The notes beneath the pieces were generated by a model. The model did no database searches, was not told the origin of the DNA, and saw nothing but the letters and a program-made list of their open reading frames with translations. The position numbers and the translations under genes are program-made. Shown piece by piece: positions 7,981 through 17,655 of a stretch of 64,000 bases of DNA. The stretch is from the NCBI RefSeq assembly GCF_013377295.1, contig NZ_CP016180.1, forward strand, positions 744,001 through 808,000, read 5' to 3'. Position 1 is the first letter of the stretch; each line of letters opens with the position of its first letter. This DNA is from Pasteurella skyensis (GTDB lineage: Bacteria > Pseudomonadota > Gammaproteobacteria > Enterobacterales > Pasteurellaceae).

Positions 7981-9501
7981 TTATTTGTATTTTTTGATCT
8001 CACCTGATTTTACGCGAGCAACAAAAGAATTAAATTCTTCTTTAACAATTGGCATTAAGAAGTAAAGACCAATGATGTTAAAGATAGACATTGCAAAGAT
8101 TGCAGCATCAGAGAAGTCAATAACAAAACCAAATTTCACTGTTGCTCCGATAATAACGAAGAAACAGAATACAGCTTTGAAGACGATCTCTTTCTTCGCA
8201 CCTTCACCCACTAAATAAGTCCAACCTTTAAGACCATAGTAAGACCATGAAATCATTGTTGAGAAAGCGAATAAGATAACTGCAATGGCTAATGGATATT
8301 TAAACCAATCCGCAGCAGACGTGAAAGATGCAGCCGTTAACTGAACACCTGTTAAACCAGAACCATCAAATGGCGCTGTATTTAAACCAGCAATAGTAAT
8401 AACCAACGCTGTCATCGTACAAATAACAACAGTGTCAATTAATGGTTCAAGTAATGAAACTAGACCTTCTGTAACAGGTTCATTTGTTTTAACCGCTGAG
8501 TGAGCAATTGCTGCAGAACCAACACCCGCTTCATTAGAGAATGTAGCACGTTTTAAGCCTTGGATTAAAGCACCAATAAAGCCACCAGTAACACCTTCAG
8601 CTGAGAATGCACCATCAATAATAGAACTAAATGCAGGACCAATGTGATCAAGGTTTGTTCCGATAACGAAAAGAGACATTGTAATGTATAAAACAGCCAT
8701 CCAAGGTACAAGTTTTTCAGTTACTGATGAAATTGAAGGCATACCACCGAAGATAACAGAGAATGTAAGTGCTGCTAAAATAACACCAGTTACTACACCG
8801 TATTCAGCTGGAACACCAAAAGCATAATTTAACATTGCGTGTGCTTGGTTTGCTTGGAACATATTACCGCCACCTAGTGAACCTAAGATAACCATAATTG
8901 CAAAGCCAACAGCAAGGAATTTACCTAAACCACCAAAACCACGCTCTTTTAAGCCACGACTTAAATAGTACATCGGACCACCAGAAACGACGCCTGAAGG
9001 TAAAATGGTACGGTATTTAACACCCAGTGTACACTCAACAAATTTAGATGCCATCCCTAAAAGACCCACTAAAATCATCCAGAATGTTGCACCTGGCCCA
9101 CCAATGGCAAGAGCAGCACCCACACCAGCAATGTTACCTAAACCAACAGTTCCAGAAAGAGCCGTTGTTAGAGCTTGAAAGTGGCTAACCTCTCCGTCTT
9201 CTTTCTGATCTGGATCAGTGTATTTACCACGTACGATATCAAGAGCTAAGCCAAATTTGCGAAACTGAACAAAGCCAAAATAGAAAGAAAAAATTAAAGC
9301 AGCAACAAGTAACCAACCAGCGATCAATAAGAAACTGGTACCGTTAATTTCGACAGAGTAGAAAATAGTACTAACAAAAGGGCCAAAGATAGTGGCCATT
9401 GTGCTATCCACTGCTTCACTAAAATTTTCGAGACTAGCTTGAGCACTAGTTGCTAGAGACATTAATAGCAAAGGTAATGCTATTAGTTTAGTTAAATTCA
9501 T
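7981..9501 (-). CDS. alanine or glycine:cation symporter (AGCS family)
   Basis: 506 residues from the ATG at 9501, preceded by GGAGA at good spacing. The N-terminus looks like a signal or anchor segment (LATSAQA), followed by about ten membrane segments with the family signatures TALSGTVGLGNIAGVGAALA near 125, GGPGATFWM near 147 and FSNEAGVGSAAIAHSAV near 333. The family imports alanine or glycine with Na+ or H+. Codon use is of the highly expressed kind. I looked for a glycine riboswitch upstream and did not see one. Confidence 0.92.
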   Translation of the reverse strand: MNLTKLIALPLLLMSLATSAQASLENFSEAVDSTMATIFGPFVSTIFYSVEINGTSFLLIAGWLLVAALIFSFYFGFVQFRKFGLALDIVRGKYTDPDQKEDGEVSHFQALTTALSGTVGLGNIAGVGAALAIGGPGATFWMILVGLLGMASKFVECTLGVKYRTILPSGVVSGGPMYYLSRGLKERGFGGLGKFLAVGFAIMVILGSLGGGNMFQANQAHAMLNYAFGVPAEYGVVTGVILAALTFSVIFGGMPSISSVTEKLVPWMAVLYITMSLFVIGTNLDHIGPAFSSIIDGAFSAEGVTGGFIGALIQGLKRATFSNEAGVGSAAIAHSAVKTNEPVTEGLVSLLEPLIDTVVICTMTALVITIAGLNTAPFDGSGLTGVQLTAASFTSAADWFKYPLAIAVILFAFSTMISWSYYGLKGWTYLVGEGAKKEIVFKAVFCFFVIIGATVKFGFVIDFSDAAIFAMSIFNIIGLYFLMPIVKEEFNSFVARVKSGEIKKYK

Positions 9502-9565
9502 AAATAGTTCTCCAATATAATAAAAATTAAAATCTAGCAAGTTGCAATTAATGGAGAATTGCTAT

Positions 9566-9585
9566 TTACCATAAAAATATGGTAA
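9566..9585 (-). promoter_or_regulatory. hairpin in the leader of the AGCS symporter gene
   Basis: TTACCATA pairs perfectly with TATGGTAA around an AAAA loop, about 65 bases ahead of the symporter start. It could be an operator or a leader hairpin; the sequence does not decide. The rest of the stretch 9586-10044 holds nothing I can support except AT-rich DNA, one 39-codon frame (9846-9965) and an ACCGCTT motif near 10025. Confidence 0.3.
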
Positions 9586-10044
9586 CGCTAGTCGTTGTAG
9601 TGACAATTAAGTTGATATTTCTAAGAACTACACTTTTGCAGGCACTTATAAAATTTAAAAGTCAACTCTTATTCTAGCGCCTTTATTTAATTTTGCAACT
9701 TTTATGCAACTTTTGTGTAAAATTTGTTAATAAATTTTGAAAAATACAGTGTTTTTACGTATCTATTAATGGAGTAATTAAGAGGTTTTAATTTATATAA
9801 CTATTTGATTAAAAATAAAAATATTAGGACGTGATGTGATGGTAAATGAGAGTTCTAGATGGAAGTAAAGTTAACCTTATAATTATAAAAAAATTTTTAC
9901 TTTTTATGCACTATGCTGATATTTGCGGAGGAAAGAAAAGACGTGCTAGTATTGATGACTCTTAATATAAGAGATAAATAGCTTTTTATTGATGCAAAAA
10001 TAGGTAAAAAAATAACAAAATCATACCGCTTAGAGGATTGTAAA

Positions 10045-10563
10045 ATGAAAGAAATAACAGATCTTATTAATAAATTAATAGTACATACCAAAGATAACCC
10101 TCTTATTGTAAATGACAGATCAATACAAGTTGTACAAAAAAGAAAAATCACCCTTGATGAAATTAATGATTTTGAAACAACCTATAATCTTATCTTACCT
10201 TGTGACCTAAAAAAGTTATGGCGTTGTTGTGGGCATTTTGAGGTGTTAGGTGATATGACGTTTGAAATTATTCCGCCCAACCAAATTATGTCTTTTTCAA
10301 ATGAGTTATTTGAACAACTGGAATTAGATTTATTTCCCAATACGCTTTATGTTATTTCTGAAATTGCTTTTGGAACGGGATTTGGTCTTTATGATATAAC
10401 AAACCAAGACTCACCAAATTTTGCAGTTACTTATGCGGATATTTTTTGTGAGAACTGGCAAGAAGAAGTGATAATGACGACTCTTTTTGAATGGATTGAT
10501 GAGTATTTTTCCCTATTTTGGACAAAAGAGTATAACGTGATTTTTGAGGAAAAATTAGGATAA
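10045..10563 (+). CDS. SMI1/KNR4 (SUKH) family protein, probable immunity protein
   Basis: 172 residues. The SUKH landmarks are ITLDEINDFETTYNLILPCDLKKLWRCCG-type start (residues 35-62), EIIPPNQI near 74 and the acidic C-terminus SLFWTKEYN. SUKH proteins are cytosolic immunity proteins against secreted or contact-delivered toxins. It starts a run of six small genes on the + strand with very short spacers; no toxin gene is visible nearby. Confidence 0.75.
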   Translation: MKEITDLINKLIVHTKDNPLIVNDRSIQVVQKRKITLDEINDFETTYNLILPCDLKKLWRCCGHFEVLGDMTFEIIPPNQIMSFSNELFEQLELDLFPNTLYVISEIAFGTGFGLYDITNQDSPNFAVTYADIFCENWQEEVIMTTLFEWIDEYFSLFWTKEYNVIFEEKLG

Positions 10564-10566
10564 GCT

Positions 10567-11094
10567 ATGTTTAATATGACCTTTGATATAAAGAAAAATC
10601 CTAAGCTATTTTTAGGTAAAAGTAAGACTGAATTGATTGAGTATTTGGAACAAAATGCTATTAAGTTTGAACATTTTCCTCAAGATCAAATTGATAATGG
10701 ATTTAATATTATCAATACCTCCAATATGCATTTTTGGTTTGATTGTGAAGATATTAATTATCGAATTGATGTAATGTCCTTAGGTGATTTATATTTTAAT
10801 AAAACAAAAATCAATAAACAGGGTTACGCACTGACGGTTCTAGATTATCTAAATAACATTGCCACAAAGCTAAGTGAAACCGATCATATAGATAATGATG
10901 ATATGGGGAAATATAAATTAGTGGTTTATGAGTTGGAAAAGTTATTTAGAATATACATAACTTATACTTGCGATAATCATTGTATTTTTTGTTTTAGTCT
11001 TTATGTTGATGGATATAATCTGTATGAATATAAGCGAGGAATATCATTAGAAGACTATATGCAGGAGTATATACAAGAATATATAAAAGAGTAA
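10567..11094 (+). CDS. hypothetical protein in immunity cluster
   Basis: 175 residues; begins three bases after the SUKH gene with AGGAT at the right distance, so translation is likely coupled. No signal peptide or membrane segment. It is rich in Asp, Tyr and Ile and ends YMQEYIQEYIKE. The size, composition and location suit an immunity protein, but I do not recognise a family. Confidence 0.65.
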   Translation: MFNMTFDIKKNPKLFLGKSKTELIEYLEQNAIKFEHFPQDQIDNGFNIINTSNMHFWFDCEDINYRIDVMSLGDLYFNKTKINKQGYALTVLDYLNNIATKLSETDHIDNDDMGKYKLVVYELEKLFRIYITYTCDNHCIFCFSLYVDGYNLYEYKRGISLEDYMQEYIQEYIKE

Positions 11095-11108
11095 TAAAAA
11101 GGGCTATT

Positions 11109-12185
11109 ATGAAAAAATATGTAATGTTATTAATAAGTTCACTTATCAATTTTTGTTATGCGAGTACGGATATGGTGATGAAAAACAATATAGAAAAATA
11201 TTATTATGAATATAGAGGGGTTCATTGCCCCGAATATTGCAGGCAATACCCCACTTCAGAAAAAGTAGCTTTTTCTATCAAGGCAAAAAAGAAATATGAA
11301 CAAGGCAGAGCCATTAATATTGAACTTGTTTGGAAAAATAATTCTGATAAAGATGAAATCATTTTGATATTTCCGTATGGTGAGGGAATGATAGGTTTAG
11401 GTGCTGTGGTGATAGATGAAAATAATTCAATAATTAATACTGCGTCTATCAATAGCTATATATCTTTATCATCAAAAGTATTTAATAAAGATGAATTGGC
11501 ATATAAAGAAGTCATATTAAAACCGAATGAGATTAAAAAACAGACCTTTGATTTAATGAAAATTCCAGAATTTGATTATAAATTGAGTGAGTTAGGCTTA
11601 GAAAAAGGAAAATATCAATTCCAAGTGTTTTATTTTGATAAAAAATCAGAAATGCTGGAGTTTGAAATAACAAAACCACAAGACCCACTTTTTTTAGAAA
11701 GTAAAAAGAATAGTTTCGAAAATCACAAAGTTTTTAGAGAAAAACATAACTTTTTTGTATTCCCAAGTTCAAAAGAGGTAGAGTTTTCTATCAATGCCAA
11801 AAAGAAATATAAACAAGGTAAAGTGATTGATATTGATCTTGTATGGAAAAATAACTCAGATGAAAATGAAACAATACTTATATATGATTATAAAAATAGT
11901 CTTATTGGATTAGGGGCTTTGGTTTTTAATGATAAAAATGAAGTAATCACGGAAAAACCGTCAAAATTGTTTTATTCTTCAAAATTTTTCACTGCTGATG
12001 AAATTTTAGATAGGAAAGTAATATTAAAGCCTAATGAAACAAAAAAATATACGATAAATTTAATGGAAGTTCCCTTTTTTCAAAATAATAATCTAAAAAA
12101 GAAAGGATTAGAAAAAGGACAGTATAAAGTTCAATTGCTTTATTATGATAGAAAATCAAAAATACTTGAGATCGAAATAGAATAA
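11109..12185 (+). CDS. secreted protein with an internal tandem duplication
   Basis: 358 residues with a signal peptide (about 1-19, ending CYA). Two copies of a beta-rich domain follow, at about 55-188 and 219-358. They share VAFSIKAKKKYEQG versus VEFSINAKKKYKQG, LVWKNNSD, IGLGA, VILKPNE and LEKGKYQ versus LEKGQYK. Copies are about 60 percent alike, so the duplication is not very recent. It starts 14 bases after the preceding gene in the immunity run. Function unknown; a periplasmic binding or immunity role is inferred from location. Confidence 0.7.
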   Translation: MKKYVMLLISSLINFCYASTDMVMKNNIEKYYYEYRGVHCPEYCRQYPTSEKVAFSIKAKKKYEQGRAINIELVWKNNSDKDEIILIFPYGEGMIGLGAVVIDENNSIINTASINSYISLSSKVFNKDELAYKEVILKPNEIKKQTFDLMKIPEFDYKLSELGLEKGKYQFQVFYFDKKSEMLEFEITKPQDPLFLESKKNSFENHKVFREKHNFFVFPSSKEVEFSINAKKKYKQGKVIDIDLVWKNNSDENETILIYDYKNSLIGLGALVFNDKNEVITEKPSKLFYSSKFFTADEILDRKVILKPNETKKYTINLMEVPFFQNNNLKKKGLEKGQYKVQLLYYDRKSKILEIEIE

Positions 12186-12274
12186 AATGTATTTATAACA
12201 TTATTAGCGGTCACATTTACATAAAAATTTACAAATTAAGTATTCAGCGTACAAGTATAAATAAGGATTATTAA

Positions 12275-12709
12275 ATGACAAATAAATGGCAGAATTTAAG
12301 TCAGTCATACCATATCTATTCAATTAAAATAGATTTATCTGAGCAAGATATTCTTTTATTAAAAAACCACTGCCCTATAATTCTTCCTGTGGATTATATT
12401 GAATTATTAAGTGAAAACGCAGAAATAGAAATTGGAGTAGCAGAAAAATATTTACGCTTTTGGAATGCTGCTGGTTGTATAGAGATGAATGAAGCCTATA
12501 AAATTCAACACTATTTACCAAAGGCTTGGGCAATTGCCGATGATGGCGGTGGTGGCGTACTGTTGTATATAAAAACCGATGAAGAATTGAACCTTTATTT
12601 TTGCAGATTAGAGGATTTGGATATGGCAGAAGCGACTAAAATCTCAACGAGTATAAGTGATTTGCTCTTTTATGATATTGGTTTAAAAACGTTACTCACA
12701 AAAATATAA
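12275..12709 (+). CDS. SMI1/KNR4 (SUKH) family protein, probable immunity protein
   Basis: 144 residues. LPVDYIELLSENAEIEIG (near 38) and AWAIADDGGGGVLLYI (near 87) match the SUKH core, where a glycine-rich ADDGGG turn is typical. Cytosolic. An uptake-like AGCGGTCACATTT motif sits upstream at about 12208. Followed 12 bases later by the next small gene. Confidence 0.72.
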   Translation: MTNKWQNLSQSYHIYSIKIDLSEQDILLLKNHCPIILPVDYIELLSENAEIEIGVAEKYLRFWNAAGCIEMNEAYKIQHYLPKAWAIADDGGGGVLLYIKTDEELNLYFCRLEDLDMAEATKISTSISDLLFYDIGLKTLLTKI

Positions 12710-12721
12710 GGTAAAGATAAA

Positions 12722-13156
12722 ATGAATAAAACATTACAACAAAAGCTGTATCTACTTAAAATAAAACAACAAATATCAGAAATAAAAGGGATTGATATTC
12801 AAGAAATTGTTTATCAAAAACCAGAAATTTTACAGTGGTTTGATGATGAGTTAAGAAATGAATTCAATAAAATAGAACGTAACATTCCTATTATCGCCGA
12901 GATTTCATATCTTGAAGAAAAAAATACCATTGCTAAAAAATTACAAGAAATTGTTTATCCACAAACAACATTTATTTTAGATTTTGGTGAGCTTTATCTT
13001 ATTTTTTCTATCACATCATTTTCAGCATTTTTAAATAGCCTTAATGATATATATAGCTCAAGAGATGTGACGTTATTTTTTTCAGATCAACCTAAATTAG
13101 TTGATATTCATCTGGCTGAGCATTTTTTTGAATTTAGAATTTTAGCTAAAGGATAG
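12722..13156 (+). CDS. hypothetical protein in immunity cluster
   Basis: 144 residues, no signal peptide. A helical first half is followed by a hydrophobic strand-rich half (FILDFGELYLIFSITSFSAF near 91, ending FFEFRILAKG). Position and size fit an immunity protein; I recognise no family. Starts after AAGGTAAAGATAAA following the SUKH gene. Confidence 0.6.
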   Translation: MNKTLQQKLYLLKIKQQISEIKGIDIQEIVYQKPEILQWFDDELRNEFNKIERNIPIIAEISYLEEKNTIAKKLQEIVYPQTTFILDFGELYLIFSITSFSAFLNSLNDIYSSRDVTLFFSDQPKLVDIHLAEHFFEFRILAKG

Positions 13157-13164
13157 GAGCATTT

Positions 13165-13470
13165 GTGAATATTTACGTAACTTATGCCACTAACCTTGAA
13201 AGTACTGAGGCGAAAAAGAAAATAGAAATATTATTTGGTTTGGCTTTACAAGAGCGAGAAAGTTTATATTTTGGTGTCTATTATTGTGTAGGAGATAAGT
13301 ATGACGGACAATCTTTTCAACTACATCATAATCGTGATTTTGATGATAATGAACCATTAAAAGATGTGCCATTTTCAGTGCTTTTAGAAGTCAGTCGATT
13401 AAGTGTAGAAAATGAAAAATTATTCGCTACGTTAGATGATTTTCATTTAATACATAAGGAATATTTATGA
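13165..13470 (+). CDS. hypothetical protein with GTG start in immunity cluster
   Basis: 101 residues from GTG 13165; AGGAG at 13155-13159 fixes this start. Soluble, acidic, with YVTYATN at the N-terminus and FHLIHKEYL at the end. Its stop overlaps the next gene's ATG by four bases, so the two are translationally coupled. No family recognised. Confidence 0.6.
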   Translation: MNIYVTYATNLESTEAKKKIEILFGLALQERESLYFGVYYCVGDKYDGQSFQLHHNRDFDDNEPLKDVPFSVLLEVSRLSVENEKLFATLDDFHLIHKEYL

Positions 13471-13955
13471 GAAATGATGTATTTGGAAATGAAGATTTTT
13501 GGGTTTTATATCTTACTTTGGAAAATGTGTTGTATGATGAAAATGGAAATATACTCAAAGAAATTGAAGAGATAACTTATAAAAATATTCTGACACAATT
13601 ATCCACTGATTTTTCGGTTCATTCTGATATTGTTCACTTTTATTTTCAATTAAACAATTTTGAATTATTAATAGAAAGCCGATTTGGTTGTAGCAACTAT
13701 TTATACCTGTGCTATCAAGAAGAAAAGTATTTATTGGGCTGGTGGGATTTGGCAATGTGGCATCCATATTGTTTAAAGTATGATGAATTGAATTTATTAT
13801 TAGAAAATATCAAAAAATATGATGTGAATTGGAAAAACTCAGATGTTCCGTTGTTATTATTAAAGGATTTTGTAGGATTTGGATCTGATGAGCAAAAAGA
13901 GTGTAAAGAGCTTACCACGAAATCGAATAATATTTTAGATTATCAGATTTACCGA
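13467..13955 (+). pseudogene. immunity-like gene, 5' part, cut by IS30-type insertion
   Basis: 163 codons of host gene remain before the insertion; the open frame runs on into the IS and stops at 13976. It starts by a four-base overlap with the previous gene. Visible parts are FWVLYLTLENVLYDENGN at the start and LLLKDFVGFGSDEQKE near 131. The likely 3' part lies at 14984-15193, but the join needs a one-base frame change, so the gene was damaged twice or the two pieces come from different copies. Confidence 0.6.
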
Positions 13956-14983
13956 ATAACCGTAACACTTCCCTAAAAAGAAAAGTCAGTTAGAATATAC
14001 GTTGACTTTTCTTGACGGAGATAAGTGTTATGTATAAACAACTGACTTTAGAACAAAGATACCAGATTTCTTACGGATTGCAACATAAACATAGTTATAG
14101 ACAAATAGCTAAAGTTGTTGGCTGTAGTGCTACAACTATTTTTAATGAGGTAAAACGTAATACAGGCACTAGAGGTTATAATCCTCGTGGTGCGAATAAA
14201 ATGTGTCGTCAAAGACATCGTAGGAAACGAAAGAAAATAACAATCACACCTCAAGTTTGGTCTATTATTTATTTTTACTTAAAGAAGAGATTTAGTCCTG
14301 AACAAATTTGCTATACAGTTTCTAAAATTAAAGAGCTTGGCATTAGCCCCAGAGGTATTTATGCATATATAAAACGGCATTTTCATCGTAAAGATGAGGT
14401 TTATAAATATCTACGGCGAGGCAATAAAAAATATCGTAAAAGAAGTAAGTCGGTAGGAGCAATCATTAGAAAAATACCCAATAGAGTATCTATTCATGAT
14501 AGACCTAAAGAAATAGAAACAAAAGAAGAATTGGAGCATTGGGAAGCAGATACAATACAAGGAAAAGGGCATCATACAGGAATATTAACTTTAGTTGAGA
14601 GAAAACGGCTTATACAGTAATTGTAAAATTAGAAGGTAAAAATGCCCGTTGTTTAGCAAAGCGTTGCATTAGTACTTTATTGCCTTATAAAGAAAAAGTT
14701 AAATCAATAACTTTTGATAATGGTGTTGAATTTTTCTCTCACGAAAAGATAGCAAATGAGTTAGAATGTAAAACCTACTTTGCAGATCCTAATAGTCCTT
14801 GGCAAAGAGGATTAAATGAAAATACAAATGGATTAATCCGTCAGTATTTTCCAAAAGGAACTGATTTAAAATCAGTTGCACAAGAGGAATTAGATATAGT
14901 GGAAAGAGAGCTTAATCTTCGTCCTAGAAAACGACGAGGATTTCACTCTCCTTCTGAGTTATTTTAAGTGGTGTTACGGTTAT
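13956..14983 (+). mobile_element. IS30-family insertion sequence
   Basis: 1028 bp. Both ends begin with the identical 13 bases ATAACCGTAACAC (right end read on the other strand). The flanks are GA on each side; removing one GA gives the perfect palindrome ATTTACCGAGGTAAAT, and IS30-type elements are known to favour palindromic targets. A 9-bp stem (GAAAAGTCA 13980, TGACTTTTC 14003) stands just ahead of the transposase and may stop read-through. The transposase carries a frameshift, so this copy is probably inactive alone. Confidence 0.88.
14030..14967 (+). pseudogene. IS30-family transposase, frameshifted
   Basis: Start ATG 14030 with GGAG at 14017. An N-terminal helix-turn-helix (YRQIAKVVGCSATTIFNEVKR) and a DDE core are present: HWEADTIQGK, then TFDNGVEF and NENTNGLIRQYF in the second piece. 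The first frame stops at 14618-14620 after LVERK. Adding one A to the A4 run at 14602-14605 restores the normal reading LVERKTAYTVIVKLEGKNA. This is a one-base deletion, or less likely a slippage site. Confidence 0.85.
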
Positions 14984-15193
14984 GAGGTAAATGTACCTTC
15001 TTTTAAAATTAAACATAGCAAACAATTATCCACCTGTTTTTTACAAGACGATTACTCTTGGAGAACAACTAGTGTCGGTGATGAATTTTCCGCTGATTAT
15101 AACTGCTATTCTTTAAGAAATGTACAATACCAATCAAAAGAGAGTAGCTTTCCTTTTGAACTTTGGAATAAACTAATCGATAGTTTGCAGTAA
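14984..15193 (+). pseudogene. 3' remnant of the gene broken by the IS
   Basis: An open frame runs from the IS right end to TAA 15193 and encodes 69 residues (EVNVPSFKIKHSKQLS at the start, FPFELWNKLIDSLQ at the end) with no start codon of its own. It has the composition of the immunity-like genes upstream and is probably the tail of the gene at 13467. Confidence 0.5.
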
Positions 15194-15250
15194 CCTGATT
15201 AAAAAATTATAGGTCGTAAATCATCCCTAACAGCGATATAGGAACTTAAA

Positions 15251-16669
15251 ATGTTTAAAAAACTCACAAATACATTGATAGCACTATTACTAGCGGTCAC
15301 TTCTTCACAACTTTTTGCAAAAAATGATGTGGTGTATTTGCCTTATTTGAATGTTACTGAATTTAAGCAAGGTTTATCTGTGGTGGTGGATAAGGATTAT
15401 CACTATGGTTTGATAGATATTCAGGGAACAGAATTAATCAAACCACAATATGATTTTATGCGAATAGACGATAATGGTGCAATCTATGTTGAAAAGAAAA
15501 TCGGTGATGAATATAAAAATTGGTTTATTGATAAAACAGGGAAAACGGTTGAACCAAAACAGTTTGATTACGTTAAAGAAAGAGCAGAAGAACCTCAAGT
15601 AGAAAGGGAAAACACGCCTAATCTATACGTAAAATATCAATGGCTTATGTCAAAATATTCCCAAGTGTTTTTTCATAGAAATAACGTAATTCTTGTTAGA
15701 CGTGGGAGACTATGGGGAATATTAGATTTACAAGGTAATGAAATTTTACCACCTAAATATTTTGTTATGCAGAGTTCATTATTGTCTGATAACTTGTTAA
15801 TAGTGGCAGGAAGTGAAGAATTTTTTGGGGGATATGGTTATATTGATTTACAAGGAAAGGAGGTTGTACCGCAAAAATATCATTTTCCTAATGAAGTTAA
15901 AGGATTAGCCAGATTAACCGAACAAGTAGAAGATAGGTTACAAAGATTAATAAATAGTAAAGGAAAAAGTATTTTTATCAATGATAAATTACAACAAGTC
16001 TTACCGCCAGATAGCTATAACTATTTATTGTTTGAACAAGATGGTATTATTTTTGTTAAAAAAGGTGCATTTGAAGGGGCAGTTAATACCAAAGGGGAAG
16101 TATTAATTCCTGCTGAGTTTGACGATATTAAACGTAATAAACAAGGCTTTTATATTGGAATAACCTCAGATAAAAAATTAGCGTTATTTTCACCTAAAGG
16201 AAAGCAACTTTCTCAACCAATTTATGTTGAAATTGAAGCCTTACCGTTAGCCCCTTATTTTATGGTTCGAGATAACTATAAACTAAATTTAATGGATTAT
16301 TCAGGCAAAGTGTTAAATTTAGATTATTGTGCTTATGATGATAAAAGTATTGAAAATGCCATTCTTGTTATGGGTTGTGATGAACAAAAAGGGATTGTTG
16401 ATGAAACAGGAAAAGAACTAGTTAAACCACAATATAAAAATATTCAAATTATCAATAAACAGCTCTTTATCGTAGAAAATGAACAAGGATTAAAAGGTTT
16501 TGTTAATCGCCAAGGACAACAACTTACAGGCATTATTTATGAAGAAATCAGCCCTTTTTCAAATGGTTTAGCCAAAGTTTATACGCCTGATGATCAATGG
16601 GGATTTGTGAATATGCAAGGTGACGTGGTGGTTGCAAAGCAGCCAAATAAAAAACAGGATAACCAATGA
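15251..16669 (+). CDS. secreted WG-repeat protein 1
   Basis: 472 residues with a signal peptide (about 1-23, LFA cleavage). Repeats of the WG type run through the body. Examples are GLIDIQGTELIKPQYDF, WGILDLQGNEILPPKY, GYIDLQGKEVVPQKY, GIVDETGKELVKPQYKN and WGFVNMQGDVVVA. WG repeats form beta-rich solenoids or propellers; their ligands are mostly unknown. It is the first of four such secreted paralogues in 12 kb. Its TGA overlaps the ATG of the next small gene. Confidence 0.85.
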   Translation: MFKKLTNTLIALLLAVTSSQLFAKNDVVYLPYLNVTEFKQGLSVVVDKDYHYGLIDIQGTELIKPQYDFMRIDDNGAIYVEKKIGDEYKNWFIDKTGKTVEPKQFDYVKERAEEPQVERENTPNLYVKYQWLMSKYSQVFFHRNNVILVRRGRLWGILDLQGNEILPPKYFVMQSSLLSDNLLIVAGSEEFFGGYGYIDLQGKEVVPQKYHFPNEVKGLARLTEQVEDRLQRLINSKGKSIFINDKLQQVLPPDSYNYLLFEQDGIIFVKKGAFEGAVNTKGEVLIPAEFDDIKRNKQGFYIGITSDKKLALFSPKGKQLSQPIYVEIEALPLAPYFMVRDNYKLNLMDYSGKVLNLDYCAYDDKSIENAILVMGCDEQKGIVDETGKELVKPQYKNIQIINKQLFIVENEQGLKGFVNRQGQQLTGIIYEEISPFSNGLAKVYTPDDQWGFVNMQGDVVVAKQPNKKQDNQ

Positions 16670-17612
16670 TTTTTGCCCCCTTAGGTATTATTTATATTAT
16701 ATTCGTTCCCATTTTGGCGTGGCTAAGCTTTGCGTATTTATTATACTTTTGTATCCGATTGATTGTTGATAAGCATTTTATCAAAAAAGTGAAAAAAAAC
16801 TGATATGCCAATCCGTTAAGATTTTTGTTTTATTGAATATTTGTTTGCTGGGAATCATTCATTATCAAACAATGAAAGAGGTTGATAAGAAGAATGAGGA
16901 AGATCGCCAAACACGTAATCCTGTTTTAACCCAACCTACTGAAATTGGTGGAATTATATTCCCTAAAAACACACATTTAGAAAGTTATGATGCTGATTAT
17001 CATCGCTTTCGTCTAGCAATCTTTGATAAATTTTTTCAGTTTCGTGGTTTCGAGATCACCCATTTATATAATTATAATGGTGGAAAAAATGTGGATGTTA
17101 AATTTGCTAAACCAACCACAATTCAAGACTTTATCTGTCAAGCTAACACAAGAGTAAGGTTAGAATTTGATAAAAATAATATTTGGGTAAGTGATTGTAT
17201 TCTCGATAAAGATTATACTCGCAAAGGTTTTTTATGGAAAAAAGGCACATCAATTAATTATTTAAAAACAATAGTTCAAATTGATGGAGTGGCAAGTTTT
17301 ACCCTAGACGGTCATCAATATAATGAAGAGTTAAATTATTACGATAAGCTAAAAGAGAATTGGATAAGATTTTATAGTAAAAAAACACATAAACTGTTAT
17401 TTGATAGCGGTATTTTGACAAGTAAAAAAAGCAATTCCAGACAGTATGTTCTACAAGCACAGTTATATCCTAAGTATAAATATAAAATTATTAATACTAC
17501 AACAAATCAAGTTTATACAGGTATTACCGATGAATCAGGTTTAGCACAAAAAATAGTGACGGATAAGGAAGTAAAATATTACTATGAGATCTTTCCTATT
17601 ATTGAAAAGTAA
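16666..17612 (+). pseudogene. two-TM membrane protein gene broken at an A8 run
   Basis: The ATG at 16666 overlaps the WG gene stop. The first frame gives 45 residues (MIFAPLGIIYIIFVPILAWL...) ending KKVKKN at 16803. One extra A in the A8 run 16792-16799 would join it to the frame that continues to 17612: KKKLICQSVKIFVLLNICLLG (a second TM), then about 250 soluble residues with no family I recognise. The downstream frame alone has no ATG, only a TTG at 16833 without a ribosome site. A single gene with a one-base loss, or slippage at the A run, explains both parts. Confidence 0.6.
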
Positions 17613-17655
17613 TAATTTATAGTGCATTAAATATAGAATAAAACAGTAATCGCTC

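Noticed and set aside
9502-9800. Glycine riboswitch ahead of the AGCS symporter
   Set aside because: The conserved aptamer cores expected for glycine are absent; only a simple 8-bp hairpin is seen.
9846-9965. 39-codon frame ending CGGKKRRASIDDS
   Set aside because: No ribosome site at proper distance and no recognisable family; may be a relic, but not supportable as a gene.
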